A stretch of 38,006 bases of DNA from Pseudomonadota bacterium (GTDB lineage: Bacteria; Desulfobacterota; Desulfovibrionia; Desulfovibrionales; Desulfovibrionaceae). A model generated the notes under the pieces. It was given only the letters and a program-made list of their open reading frames with translations, was not told where the DNA came from and searched no databases. Below are positions 25,852 through 34,896 of this stretch, piece after piece; position 1 is the first letter of the stretch, and each line of letters opens with the position of its first letter. A program made the position numbers and the translations under genes. The stretch covers positions 1 through 38,006 of the forward strand of contig JAHIUW010000040.1 in assembly GCA_018816865.1 (NCBI GenBank), read 5' to 3'.

Positions 25852-27126
25852 TTAATGCTTGAACGAGCGCTGCCCCGTGAAGACCATGGCCGCCTGGGGC
25901 TGGGCCTGGTTGGCGGCGGTGATGACCTCCCAGTCGCGGATGGAGCCGCCGGGCTGGGCGATGGCGGTCACGCCCTGGGCCAGCACGACGTCCACGCCGT
26001 CGCGGAAGGGGAAGAACCCGTCGGAGACCAGCACGGTGCCGGGCAGGCCGCCGCGGGCCGCCTTGGTGCGCTGGTTGATGTCCGCCAGCAGGCTGGCCGC
26101 GGCCTCGTCCTGGGTGGCCTTCAACTGCAACTCGTAGATGGAGATGCCCTGTTCCTCGAAGCTCAAGAGGTCGGCGTACTTGGTGTAGCACTTGTGGATG
26201 GTCAGTTCGGCGCAGCCCACGCGGTCCTGCTCGCCGGTGCCGATGGCCACGGTGGCTCCGTCGCGCACGAAGATCACGGAGTTGGAGGTCACGCCGGCTT
26301 CGATGGCCCAGGCAAACAACAGGTCCTCGGCTTCGCGGGGAGTGGGTTTGCGCGCCACGAAATCCGAGCCGTCTTTGCTCGCCGTGGCCGGGATGAAGTC
26401 CTCCACGGACAGGATGCGGTTGCGGAACGAGAGCTGGAGTACCAGGCCGCCGTCGGTCAGGGACTTGATGTCCAGGAAGGGCTGGCCCACCAGGGTCTGA
26501 AGCTCGGCCAGGCCGGGGATCTGGAGGATGCGCAGGTTCTTGCGCCGCTTGAGGATCTCCAGGCTGTTGCCCGTAAAGGCCGGGGCGGCCACGACCTCGA
26601 AATAGGAGGCGTTGATGATCTCGGCCGCGGCGTCGTCCAGGGGGCGGTTGACCACCACCGTGCCACCGAAGGCCGCGATGCGATCGGACTTCCAGGCCCG
26701 CTCCAGGGCCACGCCTACGCCCTCGTCGGTCCAGGCCGCGCCGCAGGGGTTGTTGTGCTTTAGGATGATGGCGGCGGGCTTGGCCGTTAGGTACTGGAGC
26801 ATGTTCAGGCCGTTGTCCACGTCGGTCAGATTGATCTTGCCGGGGTGCTTGCCGGCCTGGAGCATGTTGTCTTCGGTCAGCGAGGAGACCAACCCCTGGC
26901 CAGGACCGCGGAACTCCACGCCTTCCAGGGTCAGACCGCCGCCGGCAAGCTCGAACAGCGCGGCGGGCTGGTCGGGATTCTCACCGTATCTGAGACCCTT
27001 CTCTTCACCGTCGATGGTCCAGGTGCGCTTCTTGAACTTCAGCTCCTGATCGCCGATGCGCAGGGCCAATTCTTCAGGAAAGGGGTCGTGCAGCAAAGTC
27101 TTGTACATTTTCTTTAAGTCGCTCAT
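25852..27126 (-). CDS. AICAR transformylase, stand-alone (PurH C-terminal domain type)
   Basis: 424 residues. It transfers a formyl group from 10-formyl-THF to AICAR, making FAICAR for the IMP cyclohydrolase encoded at 19402-20001. Motifs are GLRYGENPDQPAALF (44-58), the catalytic KHNNPCG (Lys123, His124; KHANPCG in most PurH), AFGGTVVVNRPLDDAAA and the C-terminal SDGFFPFRDGVDVVLAQGV and QPGGSIRD. The cyclohydrolase domain is absent, and about 45 extra residues precede the core. It resembles the separate AICAR transformylase subfamily rather than a broken bifunctional enzyme. The ATG at 27126 has GAGGAG about six bases upstream. Divergent from a small hypothetical gene. Confidence 0.92.
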   Translation of the reverse strand: MSDLKKMYKTLLHDPFPEELALRIGDQELKFKKRTWTIDGEEKGLRYGENPDQPAALFELAGGGLTLEGVEFRGPGQGLVSSLTEDNMLQAGKHPGKINLTDVDNGLNMLQYLTAKPAAIILKHNNPCGAAWTDEGVGVALERAWKSDRIAAFGGTVVVNRPLDDAAAEIINASYFEVVAAPAFTGNSLEILKRRKNLRILQIPGLAELQTLVGQPFLDIKSLTDGGLVLQLSFRNRILSVEDFIPATASKDGSDFVARKPTPREAEDLLFAWAIEAGVTSNSVIFVRDGATVAIGTGEQDRVGCAELTIHKCYTKYADLLSFEEQGISIYELQLKATQDEAAASLLADINQRTKAARGGLPGTVLVSDGFFPFRDGVDVVLAQGVTAIAQPGGSIRDWEVITAANQAQPQAAMVFTGQRSFKH

Positions 27127-27261
27127 GCGGGTCTCCTCGTCGATTTACGTGCTGAGAAAGTGCTGATACCATACCCCTGTCTGGTGGGCAATCAAGCCCC
27201 ATGGGCCACGCTTGGCCACCGGACTCAAGACCGATCAACACCATTTTTCGAAGGGGATCAC

Positions 27262-27651
27262 GTGGAGAAGGCGTTAGAAAAACTGGCCCGCCAACTGATG
27301 GCGTTCGACGAGGCGTCCCTGACGTCCATGTGGGAAAAATACGCCGCCCTGGTCCAGAATTTTGAGCCGACCAAGCGCTGGGAGGAGGCCGTTGTTACTT
27401 TTGGTCTCATTCAATCCATTCGCTGGAAGAATCAGCTGTTCAACTACCACTGGAAGCAGTCCAGCAATCCCGACGGTCTGCCGGAGCCGCTGTCATTCGC
27501 CGGGTCGCGGCCGCCCTTTGAAAAGCGTCCGGGGCAGGGATCAGAAAATGGATTGGCTGGAAGCGGCGACAAGCAGGGAGGGGCCGGAAGCGGCGACAAG
27601 CGAGGTAAGCTCTTGCGCTTCAGGCCGCGCGAGGATGACGAGCCCGTGTAG
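27262..27651 (+). CDS. Small hypothetical protein overlapping mltF tail to tail
   Basis: 129 residues with GTG start at 27262, preceded by AAGGGG at good spacing; an in-frame ATG at 27160 lies further up without a ribosome-binding site. Residues 1-70 are helical and well formed (EKALEKLARQLMAF, LTSMWEKYAALVQNFEPTKRWEEAV), while the last 50 residues are low-complexity Gly/Ser/Lys/Arg. The final 111 bases overlap the 3' end of the lytic transglycosylase gene on the other strand. No known domain is recognised. It is divergent from the AICAR transformylase gene, with a 135-base gap. Confidence 0.65.
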   Translation: MEKALEKLARQLMAFDEASLTSMWEKYAALVQNFEPTKRWEEAVVTFGLIQSIRWKNQLFNYHWKQSSNPDGLPEPLSFAGSRPPFEKRPGQGSENGLAGSGDKQGGAGSGDKRGKLLRFRPREDDEPV

Positions 27652-29013
27652 GATGTAGCGGTAGTAGCGGATGCGTTCCACGTAGTCCACCACCTCCAAG
27701 CCGTTGGTGTAGCCGTACTTGGCATCCTTGTAGTAGCGCTCGTAGTTCAGTTTGGGAAAGACCGTCTTCATTTCCAGCCAGGCCCTGCCGGTGCCGCCCA
27801 GGCGCTTGGCCAGGGCCACGGCGTCGCGCAGGTGTCCGGGGCCGCGGTTGTAGGACGCCAGGGTGAACAGCCAGCGTGTTTCCGTGTCCAGCCCCAGATC
27901 CCCTAGTTCGCGGTAGAGATTCCTGAGATAGCGGCTGCCGCCCTCGATGCTCTCGAAGGGGTCCTTGCGGTCCACACCCAGGTGCTCGGCAGTGGCGGTC
28001 GTGATCTGCATCAGGCCGCGTACGCCGGTGCTGCTGCGGGCCTCGGCGTCGAAGTGGGATTCCTGGTAGATGACCGCCACCAGCAGCAGCGGGTCGATGC
28101 CCGTGCGCTTTGCGGCCTTGATGATGGCCTTGCGGTAGGCGGGCAGTTTCTCGTCCAGGGTCTTGAGCAGATGGTAGATCTCGAAATGATCGGTCTTCTC
28201 GGGCAGGAAACCGAAATACTTGTCGTAGAGACTCGCCAAGCGCCCGTTGGCCTGGATGTCCGTCCAGAAGCGGTGCAGGGACTCGTTCAGGGCCGGGGAG
28301 CGTTCGCTCCAGTACCAGCGGTATTCCAGTTCCCGGTCCAGGGTCTTGGCGGTCTTGATCTTGTGATAGAAGGGCTGCCAGAGGGCGAAGCGGCGCTGAT
28401 CCACCAGGGCGAAACGGGCCTGGTTGCGGTCCAGGGTGTCCAGCAGCGGGGTCATGCTCAGGTCGGCGCTGACCACGCTGCGCGGGGAACAGTCCAGCTC
28501 AAGGGCCTTTTGACGCAGGCTGTCGGCCATGACATTGCTGGCCGTGAGCAGCACGGGGCGCTCGAAGATGTCGCAGTCCTTGCCGACCCCGAAGCGCTTG
28601 TTGTTGTAAATCAGCACGGGGCGGGTGTGGGCGTAGACCGGCCCAACCGTCATCTTGATTTCCAGGGTGTTGGGAGGCTCGGAGCCCAGACCGATGACCA
28701 TGTCGGCGCGGCCCTTGCGCACCTCTTCCCAGGCCTCGGCCCAGTTGCGGGTCTTGATCCAGGTCCAGCTCATCTTGTTCTTGGCGCAGAACCTGTCCAG
28801 CAGTTCTTTCTCAAAGCCGATGCCGTAGGGGGTCAGTTCGCTGTCCAGCCATTCGTTCTCGGGGGCGGCTACGCGCAGCACGGGCTCGCCCGAGAAGCGG
28901 CCATCCTGCCATTGCATGACGAAGACCAGTTCCACCAGCACCAGCAAGGAGACGGTCAGAACGACCATTTCCCATGGTTTTGCGTATTTTCGAAGGATTG
29001 TTTGCATAGTCAT
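27541..29013 (-). CDS. MltF-like membrane-bound lytic transglycosylase
   Basis: 490 residues from ATG 29013. A membrane anchor (about 16-34) precedes a periplasmic substrate-binding-protein-like domain (SBP_bac_3 type, about 45-270; RVAAPEN, GFEKELLDRF, GRADMVIGLG). A lysozyme-like SLT domain follows (about 290-460) with catalytic Glu318 in VIYQESHFDAEA, GVRGLMQIT and LASYNRGPGH. MltF relatives cleave peptidoglycan and release anhydromuropeptides. A TTG at 29091 would add 26 residues but has no support. The tail of about 30 residues beyond the SLT domain is Ala/Ser-rich and encoded within the overlap with the convergent hypothetical gene. The start lies 150 bases from divergent purA. Confidence 0.9.
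   Translation of the reverse strand: MTMQTILRKYAKPWEMVVLTVSLLVLVELVFVMQWQDGRFSGEPVLRVAAPENEWLDSELTPYGIGFEKELLDRFCAKNKMSWTWIKTRNWAEAWEEVRKGRADMVIGLGSEPPNTLEIKMTVGPVYAHTRPVLIYNNKRFGVGKDCDIFERPVLLTASNVMADSLRQKALELDCSPRSVVSADLSMTPLLDTLDRNQARFALVDQRRFALWQPFYHKIKTAKTLDRELEYRWYWSERSPALNESLHRFWTDIQANGRLASLYDKYFGFLPEKTDHFEIYHLLKTLDEKLPAYRKAIIKAAKRTGIDPLLLVAVIYQESHFDAEARSSTGVRGLMQITTATAEHLGVDRKDPFESIEGGSRYLRNLYRELGDLGLDTETRWLFTLASYNRGPGHLRDAVALAKRLGGTGRAWLEMKTVFPKLNYERYYKDAKYGYTNGLEVVDYVERIRYYRYILHGLVILARPEAQELTSLVAASGPSLLVAASSQSIF
27559..27600. repeat. 15-bp direct repeat inside the overlap of two genes
   Basis: GGAAGCGGCGACAAG occurs at 27559-27573 and 27586-27600, 27 bases (nine codons) apart. It encodes GSGDK twice in the plus-strand protein and part of the repeated Leu-Val-Ala-Ala-Ser segments in the minus-strand lytic transglycosylase, so a small duplication extended both proteins at once. 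Confidence 0.75.
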
Positions 29014-29061
29014 TGATTCGGTAAAGCAAGACCCGGGCCAAAAAGGCCTCCCAAAAGGTTG

Positions 29062-29090
29062 TTGACTTTGCCGAAAGCGTTTTTTAGACA
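29062..29090 (+). promoter_or_regulatory. Possible promoter of purA
   Basis: TTGACT (29062-29067), a 17-base spacer and TAGACA (29085-29090). The -35 is good, the -10 modest. Transcription would start near 29097, 67 bases before the purA start. Confidence 0.35.
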
Positions 29091-29163
29091 AGGATGCCTT
29101 TTGCCGCGCGTTTGAGCGGCTGGGCTTAATTGGGAATGCAGTTCCTTACAGAAGGAGAACGAA

Positions 29164-30444
29164 ATGTCAAATACCGTCGTTATGGGTGCCCAATGGGGCG
29201 ACGAGGGAAAGGGCAAAATTGTCGATATACTGACGGAACAGGCAGATATCATCGTCCGTTTCCAGGGCGGCAATAATGCGGGTCATACATTGGTTGTGGA
29301 TGGCGAGCAGGTCATTTTGCATCTGATTCCTTCAGGAATTCTGCATGGTAGCAAGTTGTGCTGCATCGGAAACGGTGTGGTGCTTGACCCTGTGGTTTTT
29401 CTTCAGGAAGTGGACAAACTGGCCGCCAAGGGCATCAATGTCAGCCCCGGACGGCTGGTGGTCAGCAAGAAGGCGCATATCATCATGCCCTACCACAGGC
29501 TCCTGGACTCGGCCCGCGAGGCCCACAAGTCCAAGGCCGACAAGATCGGCACCACCGGGCGCGGCATCGGCCCCTGTTACGAGGACAAGATGGCCCGGGT
29601 GGGCGTGCGCGCCAGCGACCTGACCGACCTGGACCTCTTGCGGGCCAAGATCGAGCGCGCCCTGGTGGAGAAGAATGTCCTCTTTGAGCAGCTCTACGGT
29701 GCCAAGCCCCTGGACGCCCAGGCCGTGTTCGACGAGATCCGTCCCGCGGCCCTGCGTCTGCAGGCCTACCTGGGCGACGTGGCGGGCATCGCCGGCGAGA
29801 CCATGGCTGCCGGCAAGAACGTGCTCTTCGAGGGTGCCCAGGGGACGCACCTGGACATCGACCACGGCACCTATCCCTTTGTGACCTCGTCCAACACCGT
29901 GTCCGGCAACGCGGCCAGCGGCAGCGGCTGTGCACCCAACACGCTGGACAGCATCGTGGCCGTGGTCAAGGCCTACACCACCCGCGTGGGTGCCGGGCCC
30001 TTCCCCACCGAACTGGCGGACGAGGCCGGTAACCATATGCAGAGCGTGGGCGCGGAGTTTGGGGCTACCACTGGGCGCAAGCGTCGCTGTGGCTGGCTGG
30101 ACTTGGTCATCCTGCGCGAGTCCGTGCGCCTGAACGGCCCCACGGGCATTGCCCTGACCAAGCTGGACGTGCTGGGCGGTCTGTCCGAGCTGCAGCTGTG
30201 CACCTCCTACAAGTACCGCGGCGAGTCCATCGCCTATCCTCCGCTGGAGGAGAACGGGCTGGCCGATGTTACGCCCGTGTACGAGTCCATGCCCGGCTGG
30301 AGCGAGGACATCAGCGGCATCGAGACCTGGGACGCCATGCCTCAGGCCGTGAAGAACTACGTGGCCCGCATCGAGGAAGTGCTGGGCGTGCCCGTGTCCA
30401 TCGCCTCGGTGGGCCCGGACCGCAGGCAGACCATCATGCGCTAG
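29164..30444 (+). CDS. purA: Adenylosuccinate synthetase
   Basis: 426 residues. It joins aspartate to IMP using GTP, the first committed step from IMP to AMP. The N-terminus [17 protein letters not shown] holds the GTP-binding loop GDEGKGK (12-18). Further family segments are [45 protein letters not shown] and [12 protein letters not shown]. The length matches E. coli PurA (432). AAGGAG lies about seven bases before the ATG. It uses IMP made by the two separate PurH activities in this window. Confidence 0.97.
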   Translation: MSNTVVMGAQWGDEGKGKIVDILTEQADIIVRFQGGNNAGHTLVVDGEQVILHLIPSGILHGSKLCCIGNGVVLDPVVFLQEVDKLAAKGINVSPGRLVVSKKAHIIMPYHRLLDSAREAHKSKADKIGTTGRGIGPCYEDKMARVGVRASDLTDLDLLRAKIERALVEKNVLFEQLYGAKPLDAQAVFDEIRPAALRLQAYLGDVAGIAGETMAAGKNVLFEGAQGTHLDIDHGTYPFVTSSNTVSGNAASGSGCAPNTLDSIVAVVKAYTTRVGAGPFPTELADEAGNHMQSVGAEFGATTGRKRRCGWLDLVILRESVRLNGPTGIALTKLDVLGGLSELQLCTSYKYRGESIAYPPLEENGLADVTPVYESMPGWSEDISGIETWDAMPQAVKNYVARIEEVLGVPVSIASVGPDRRQTIMR

Positions 30445-30472
30445 GGTGTGTTGTTGAAGAATTGAAATGCTC

Positions 30473-30504
30473 AAGGCCGCGGGAAGACCCGCGGCCTTTT
30501 TTTT
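30473..30504 (+). terminator. Rho-independent terminator of purA
   Basis: AAGGCCGCGGG (30473-30483), loop AAGA and CCCGCGGCCTT (30488-30498) continue into a run of eight Ts ending at 30504. It closes purA and separates it from the glycan locus. Confidence 0.92.
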
Positions 30505-30621
30505 CGTCCGGGTGAGTGGGCGGAGTGCACAGGCCTTGTGATTTGAACCGTTAGGTTTTTTTGGTGAGAAATGAAATGTCGCAGTGGTGAGAGGGTTGGT
30601 ATGATCCTTGTAAGTGAAGTA

Positions 30622-30682
30622 AGGAGCCCTGAAACAGCTCCTGTTCAGCGAATAGTACCTCCCTTTTGAAGGTTGATCGCTG
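30622..30682 (+). promoter_or_regulatory. Structured leader before the nonulosonate operon
   Basis: Between the purA terminator and the first glycan gene (30505-30718, no gene) lie overlapping inverted repeats. AGGAGC (30622-30627) pairs with GCTCCT (30637-30642); CTGAAACAG (from 30629) can instead pair with CTGTTCAG (to 30648); and CAGCGA (30646-30651) pairs with TCGCTG (30677-30682) around a small CCTT/AAGG hairpin. The first two share bases and cannot form together, as in attenuator-like leaders. A TATGAT at 30598-30603 could be a -10 element. No known riboswitch was recognised. Confidence 0.35.
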
Positions 30683-30718
30683 GAGTTGGTCGGTTTGAGC
30701 TAATTGTAGGAGAAATAC

Positions 30719-31480
30719 ATGTCTAAGTTTAGAATTGGTATATCTTCAAGAATTCTTGGTTTGATTACTGCGCGTGGAGGATCAAAGCGTATTCCTAAAA
30801 AGAATATTCGTGTTGTCGGGGGCAAGCCATTGATTGCCTGGACTATTGAGGAGGCGTTGAAAAGCAAGCACCTTTCCAGGGTGGTTGTGTCGACGGATAG
30901 CCCCGAGATTGCCTCCATCTCCAAGGAGTATGGAGCGGAGGTGCCATTTTTGCGTCCAGCTGAATTGGCAGAGGACAATTCGGCACATGTGCGGTGTGTT
31001 TTTCATGCTCTGGATATGCTGGGTCAGATCGATAAGGATTGTTTCGATGCGGTATGTCTGCTGCAACCGACATCTCCACTGCGTTTGGTGGAGGATATTG
31101 ATGGTTTGCTTGGGATGACTCAGCGGCGTCGACCTGCAGCGATGGTTTCCGTGTGTGAGGCGGTCGAGCATCCATATTTTGCTCGTAGCCTTGATGCCGA
31201 GGGTCGATTGTCCCCTTATATTACTCAGGATGTGGAATATCCCAGCAAGCAGAACCTGCCCAAGGTCTATTTCGTCAACGGGGCGGTTTATTTTAATACG
31301 GTGGTGTCGCTGCGCAAAGATGTAGGTTTTTATCCTGCGGGGGTTTTGGGCTATGAGATGCCCCTGGAGCGTTCTTTGCAAATTGATTGTCAGCATGAAC
31401 TTAATGTCGGGGATTTGTTGCTTCGGCAACGGGCGGGTGACTGCCCGTCTAAGGAGATAGAGGCCTATGAGTTCCTTTGA
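30719..31480 (+). CDS. CMP-nonulosonic acid synthetase (NeuA/PseF/LegF family)
   Basis: 253 residues of the acylneuraminate cytidylyltransferase family, which activates a nine-carbon sialic-type acid with CTP to its CMP form. The nucleotide-binding start is LITARGGSKRIPKKNI (15-30), followed by VVSTDSPEIASIS, LLQPTSPLR and a DCQHELNVGD segment near the C-terminus. About ten residues precede the usual start, but TAGGAG upstream supports the ATG at 30719. It overlaps the next gene by 14 bases. The sequence alone does not decide between neuraminic, legionaminic and pseudaminic acid. It is the first gene of an AT-richer operon. Confidence 0.88.
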   Translation: MSKFRIGISSRILGLITARGGSKRIPKKNIRVVGGKPLIAWTIEEALKSKHLSRVVVSTDSPEIASISKEYGAEVPFLRPAELAEDNSAHVRCVFHALDMLGQIDKDCFDAVCLLQPTSPLRLVEDIDGLLGMTQRRRPAAMVSVCEAVEHPYFARSLDAEGRLSPYITQDVEYPSKQNLPKVYFVNGAVYFNTVVSLRKDVGFYPAGVLGYEMPLERSLQIDCQHELNVGDLLLRQRAGDCPSKEIEAYEFL

Positions 31481-32501
31481 ATTATCCGGTAGGCCTGTTG
31501 GCCTGGATTACCCTCCGTTGGTTATTGCAGAAATTGGAATTAATCATGAGGGAGACATTAATAAGGCCTTGATGATGGTCGATGCCGCACATGCCTCCGG
31601 TTGCGAGTGCGTTAAAATTCAATCGCATGTCGTTGAGGATGAAATGATTCCTAATGATGTGGTTCCGGGTAATGCCAAGGAGAGCATCTGGGAGATTATG
31701 TCACGTTGCGCATTGAGCGAAGATGAAGAGTTGATTGTAAAGCGCCGGATTGAAGCGCTGGGGATGCTGTTTTTGTCGACGCCGTTTTCCCGGGCCGCTG
31801 CCGAGCGGTTGGAGTCGATGGGTGTCGCCGCCTACAAGATTGGCTCTGGAGAATGCAACAACTATCCTCTTGTGCGTCATATCGCTTCATATGGGAAGCC
31901 AGTCATTCTTAGCACGGGGATGAACGACATTACATCAATCGGGTGTGCGGTGGATATCTTGCGCGAGGCCGAGATTCCCTTTGCGTTGATGCATTGCACC
32001 TCCATGTATCCGACACCGTATGACAAGGTTCGCCTTGGAGCGCTGGAGCAATTGGGGGGGGCTTTCCCCGATGCTGTTCTCGGGCTGTCGGACCATTCGT
32101 TGGGCAATTACACCTGTTATGCCTCGGTGCCTTTTGGCGCACGGATTTTGGAGAAACACTTCACTGTAGACAAGTTCTGGCCAGGACCTGATGTCTCCAT
32201 ATCCATCGATCCCGAGGAACTTCGGCAGTTGATCGAAGGCTCGCGGGCCATCCACCAAGCATTGGGAGGAGGGAAGGATATACTGCCGGAAGAGCAGTCC
32301 ACGATTGATTTTGCCTATGCGTCTGTCGTGACGACGGGTGCCGTGGCCACGGGCGAAGTCCTGAGCGCCCAAAATATCTGGGTCAAGCGCCCAGGGCTCG
32401 GGGGGATCCCTGCTAAGGAATTTGAGCGAATCTTGGGCCACCGCGCGGTCAGGCCGTTGGATAAGGATGTCCAGATAGGATGGGAGGATATCGATGGCTG
32501 A
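31467..32501 (+). CDS. Nonulosonic acid synthase (NeuB family)
   Basis: 344 residues. NeuB-family enzymes condense phosphoenolpyruvate with a six-carbon N-acyl sugar such as ManNAc to form sialic or legionaminic acid. Visible are IAEIGINHEGDINKA (20-34), the TIM-barrel segments YKIGSGECNNYPL, STGMND, LMHCTSMYPTPYD and LSDHSLGNYTC, and HFTVDK, followed by the C-terminal SAF/antifreeze-like domain (about 280-344). The length is typical. It overlaps its neighbours on both sides (14 and 8 bases), so the three proteins are made from one coupled message. Confidence 0.92.
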   Translation: MSSFELSGRPVGLDYPPLVIAEIGINHEGDINKALMMVDAAHASGCECVKIQSHVVEDEMIPNDVVPGNAKESIWEIMSRCALSEDEELIVKRRIEALGMLFLSTPFSRAAAERLESMGVAAYKIGSGECNNYPLVRHIASYGKPVILSTGMNDITSIGCAVDILREAEIPFALMHCTSMYPTPYDKVRLGALEQLGGAFPDAVLGLSDHSLGNYTCYASVPFGARILEKHFTVDKFWPGPDVSISIDPEELRQLIEGSRAIHQALGGGKDILPEEQSTIDFAYASVVTTGAVATGEVLSAQNIWVKRPGLGGIPAKEFERILGHRAVRPLDKDVQIGWEDIDG

Positions 32502-33657
32502 CAAGAGGATACTTTTCCTCACTGGTACGCGGGCCGATTTTGGTAAGATCAGGACGCTTATCGACAAGGTCAAAGAGGAAGCTGGCTTCGAGTACAGCAT
32601 CTTCGTGACGGGCATGCATACTCTTTCCAGATATGGATATACCGTCGACGAAGTGATGAAGCATTTCGGTTCCAGTCGATTGGACCGGGGCTTTCGCAAC
32701 GTGCACGTTTTCATGAACCAGGTGCATGGCGAATCCATGGACATCGTCCTGGGCAATACTATTTTTGGTCTTTCCCGCTATGTCAGTGAATACCAGCCCG
32801 ACATGATTGTCGTGCATGGTGATCGTGTTGAGGCTCTAGCTGGAGCCATTGTGGGATCGCTCAGGAATATTCTGGTGGCCCATATCGAAGGCGGAGAACG
32901 CTCAGGAACGATTGATGAGTTAATTCGTCACGCTATTTCCAAGATGGCGCATCTGCATTTTGTTGCTGGTGAAGAGCAACGTGATCGTCTTATACAGATG
33001 GGTGAGCGGGAGAATTCAGTTTTTGTTATTGGTTCTCCCGATATGGATCTTATGCTCGCCTCGAATCTGCCGACTATTGAAGTGGTGCGCACTTACTATG
33101 AAATTCCGTTCGAATCCTACGCTATTGCACTTCTCCACCCTGTGACGACGAGGCCCGAGGGAACAAAGGGCATGGCTAGGGCCATGGTAGATGCCATGCT
33201 TTCTGCCGAGGATAATTTCGTAGTCATTTATCCGAACAATGACCAGGGAAGCGATGCGATTTTGGAAGAGTACGAGCGTCTTAAGGTGCAAGAGCGGTTT
33301 GTTATTTATCCCTCTTTGCGCGTGACATATTTTCTTACGCTGTTACGTAATTCCAAGTATCTTTTGGGTAACTCTAGTGCTGGTATTCGTGAGACTCCGG
33401 CCTATGGTGTTCCATCTGTGAATATTGGTGATAGACAGAATGGTCGTTTCCAGTGCTCTTCAATTATTAATACGCGAATTGATGCACATGCTATCCTCGA
33501 ATCCATAGGTGAAGCTAAGAGAATGAATAAATGTGAGCCTAATTTTGCTTTTGGAACAGGAGACAGCGCCGAAAAATTTATCAAGGAGATTAAGAATCTT
33601 AATATATTGGCCATATCGCGGCAAAAACAGTTTGTTGATATATCACATCTGCCATAG
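32494..33657 (+). CDS. Hydrolysing UDP-GlcNAc-type 2-epimerase (NeuC/LegG family)
   Basis: 387 residues. NeuC releases ManNAc and UDP from UDP-GlcNAc; LegG does the same with the diacetamido sugar on the legionaminic route. The family pattern is clear: FLTGTRADFGKI (8-19), VVHGDRVEALAGAI, IEGGERSGTIDELIRHAISK, LHFVAGEEQRDRL and the C-terminal NSSAGIRETPAYGVPSVNIGDRQ. GGAGG precedes the ATG at 32494, which overlaps neuB by eight bases. It provides the substrate for the NeuB-type synthase upstream. No dehydratase or aminotransferase gene for the legionaminate route is present in this window, which slightly favours Neu5Ac, but they may be elsewhere. Confidence 0.9.
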   Translation: MADKRILFLTGTRADFGKIRTLIDKVKEEAGFEYSIFVTGMHTLSRYGYTVDEVMKHFGSSRLDRGFRNVHVFMNQVHGESMDIVLGNTIFGLSRYVSEYQPDMIVVHGDRVEALAGAIVGSLRNILVAHIEGGERSGTIDELIRHAISKMAHLHFVAGEEQRDRLIQMGERENSVFVIGSPDMDLMLASNLPTIEVVRTYYEIPFESYAIALLHPVTTRPEGTKGMARAMVDAMLSAEDNFVVIYPNNDQGSDAILEEYERLKVQERFVIYPSLRVTYFLTLLRNSKYLLGNSSAGIRETPAYGVPSVNIGDRQNGRFQCSSIINTRIDAHAILESIGEAKRMNKCEPNFAFGTGDSAEKFIKEIKNLNILAISRQKQFVDISHLP

Positions 33658-33711
33658 TGGATTTATCAGGCAAAACTCAGTCGAGTAATAGTTTATCTGG
33701 AAGGCATTATT

Positions 33712-34896
33712 ATGGAAGAGTTGCGTGTTCTCCATGTAGCAAGTTTCGCAGGAAATATAGGGGACAATGCCAATCATAGTGGAGCAAGAAGCCATTTGGC
33801 AGTGAATTTCCCCGGAGTGGCTATAAGGTATACCGAATTGGAGATTCGCAGGTTTTACCGCAAGTGGGGTGAGCTTTCCTTTGATGATGATTTTGTTACT
33901 TTGGCCAATGGCTATGATCTGCTCATGATTGGCGGAGGTAATTATTTTGAACTCTGGGTGGAGCATTCGCGGACGGGGACCACTGTGGATCTTCCGCCAG
34001 AGCTTTTGGAGACACTCACCACGCCTACAGTGTTTTATGGCCTCGGCCTTGATCCGGAAAAAGGATATAGTGAATCGACGTGCGCCCGTTTCCGAACATT
34101 TTTGGACTATGTATTGGAACACGACAGATTTCTTGTTTCTGTGCGTAACGATGGCTCCTTGGGCCACGCCACTCGATTGTTTGGTGCTAAGTACGCAGAT
34201 CGAATCCATAGCATCCCAGATGGCGGTTTTTTTACCGTTGTCGAGGATCAGAATCATCCCGAACTTGCTGGCGCAGGTAAGACGCTGGCGGTGAATCTTG
34301 CTGGTGATATGCTTGATCGTCGGTTTGATGCGAAGCTAAAGAACGGTATTTCTGCTGATGAATTTTTAAAGGGATATGTTGCGATTATTGAAGGCCTTTT
34401 GGCTGATTATCCAGATCTTTGTCTCGTTCTTATTCCCCATATCTCACAAGATTATACTATGATCTCGGCCTTATTGGATGGCATGGATGATCGGCTGTGC
34501 CGTACAAGGGTTAAGGTTGCTCCGTTATTGAGAGGCGAGAGTGGCCAGGCTTGCATTTTCGATCTTTATCGTAAATCAGATCTCGTCATGGGCAACCGTT
34601 TCCATACCAACGTTTGTGCCATCGGACTAGGAATTCCCAGCATTGGCCTTGTAAATTATCCCAAGATTTCAGCCTTGTACGATGAGATTGGAATGCCGGA
34701 TCGGGCAGTGATTATTACCAGGCAGGGATTTGAGGAACGGATCAATGCTTTAGCTCGTGAGGCGCTTGAGAATCCTTACCCTATTAAGGCCCGCTATCAT
34801 TCGATTTGTAAGGAGTTGGAGCAAACATTGGATGCTTTTCATGGTCACATGCGGAGTTGGTTGGCTGGGATACGTGGCCGGGGGAGCGATTTATGA
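33712..34896 (+). CDS. Polysaccharide pyruvyl transferase family protein
   Basis: 394 residues. Members attach pyruvate ketals to sugars or act in related glycan steps. The family is recognised from GDNANHSGAR near the N-terminus, LLMIGGGNYFELW (about 70-82), FYGLGLD and the C-terminal NRFHTNVCAIGLGIPSIGLVNYPK, which corresponds to the conserved H-and-K region near the nucleotide-sugar site. There is no signal peptide, so it works in the cytoplasm. A GAAGG-like ribosome-binding site precedes the ATG at 33712; the gap after neuC is 54 bases. The stop overlaps the next gene start (ATGA). The acceptor sugar is unknown. Confidence 0.82.
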   Translation: MEELRVLHVASFAGNIGDNANHSGARSHLAVNFPGVAIRYTELEIRRFYRKWGELSFDDDFVTLANGYDLLMIGGGNYFELWVEHSRTGTTVDLPPELLETLTTPTVFYGLGLDPEKGYSESTCARFRTFLDYVLEHDRFLVSVRNDGSLGHATRLFGAKYADRIHSIPDGGFFTVVEDQNHPELAGAGKTLAVNLAGDMLDRRFDAKLKNGISADEFLKGYVAIIEGLLADYPDLCLVLIPHISQDYTMISALLDGMDDRLCRTRVKVAPLLRGESGQACIFDLYRKSDLVMGNRFHTNVCAIGLGIPSIGLVNYPKISALYDEIGMPDRAVIITRQGFEERINALAREALENPYPIKARYHSICKELEQTLDAFHGHMRSWLAGIRGRGSDL

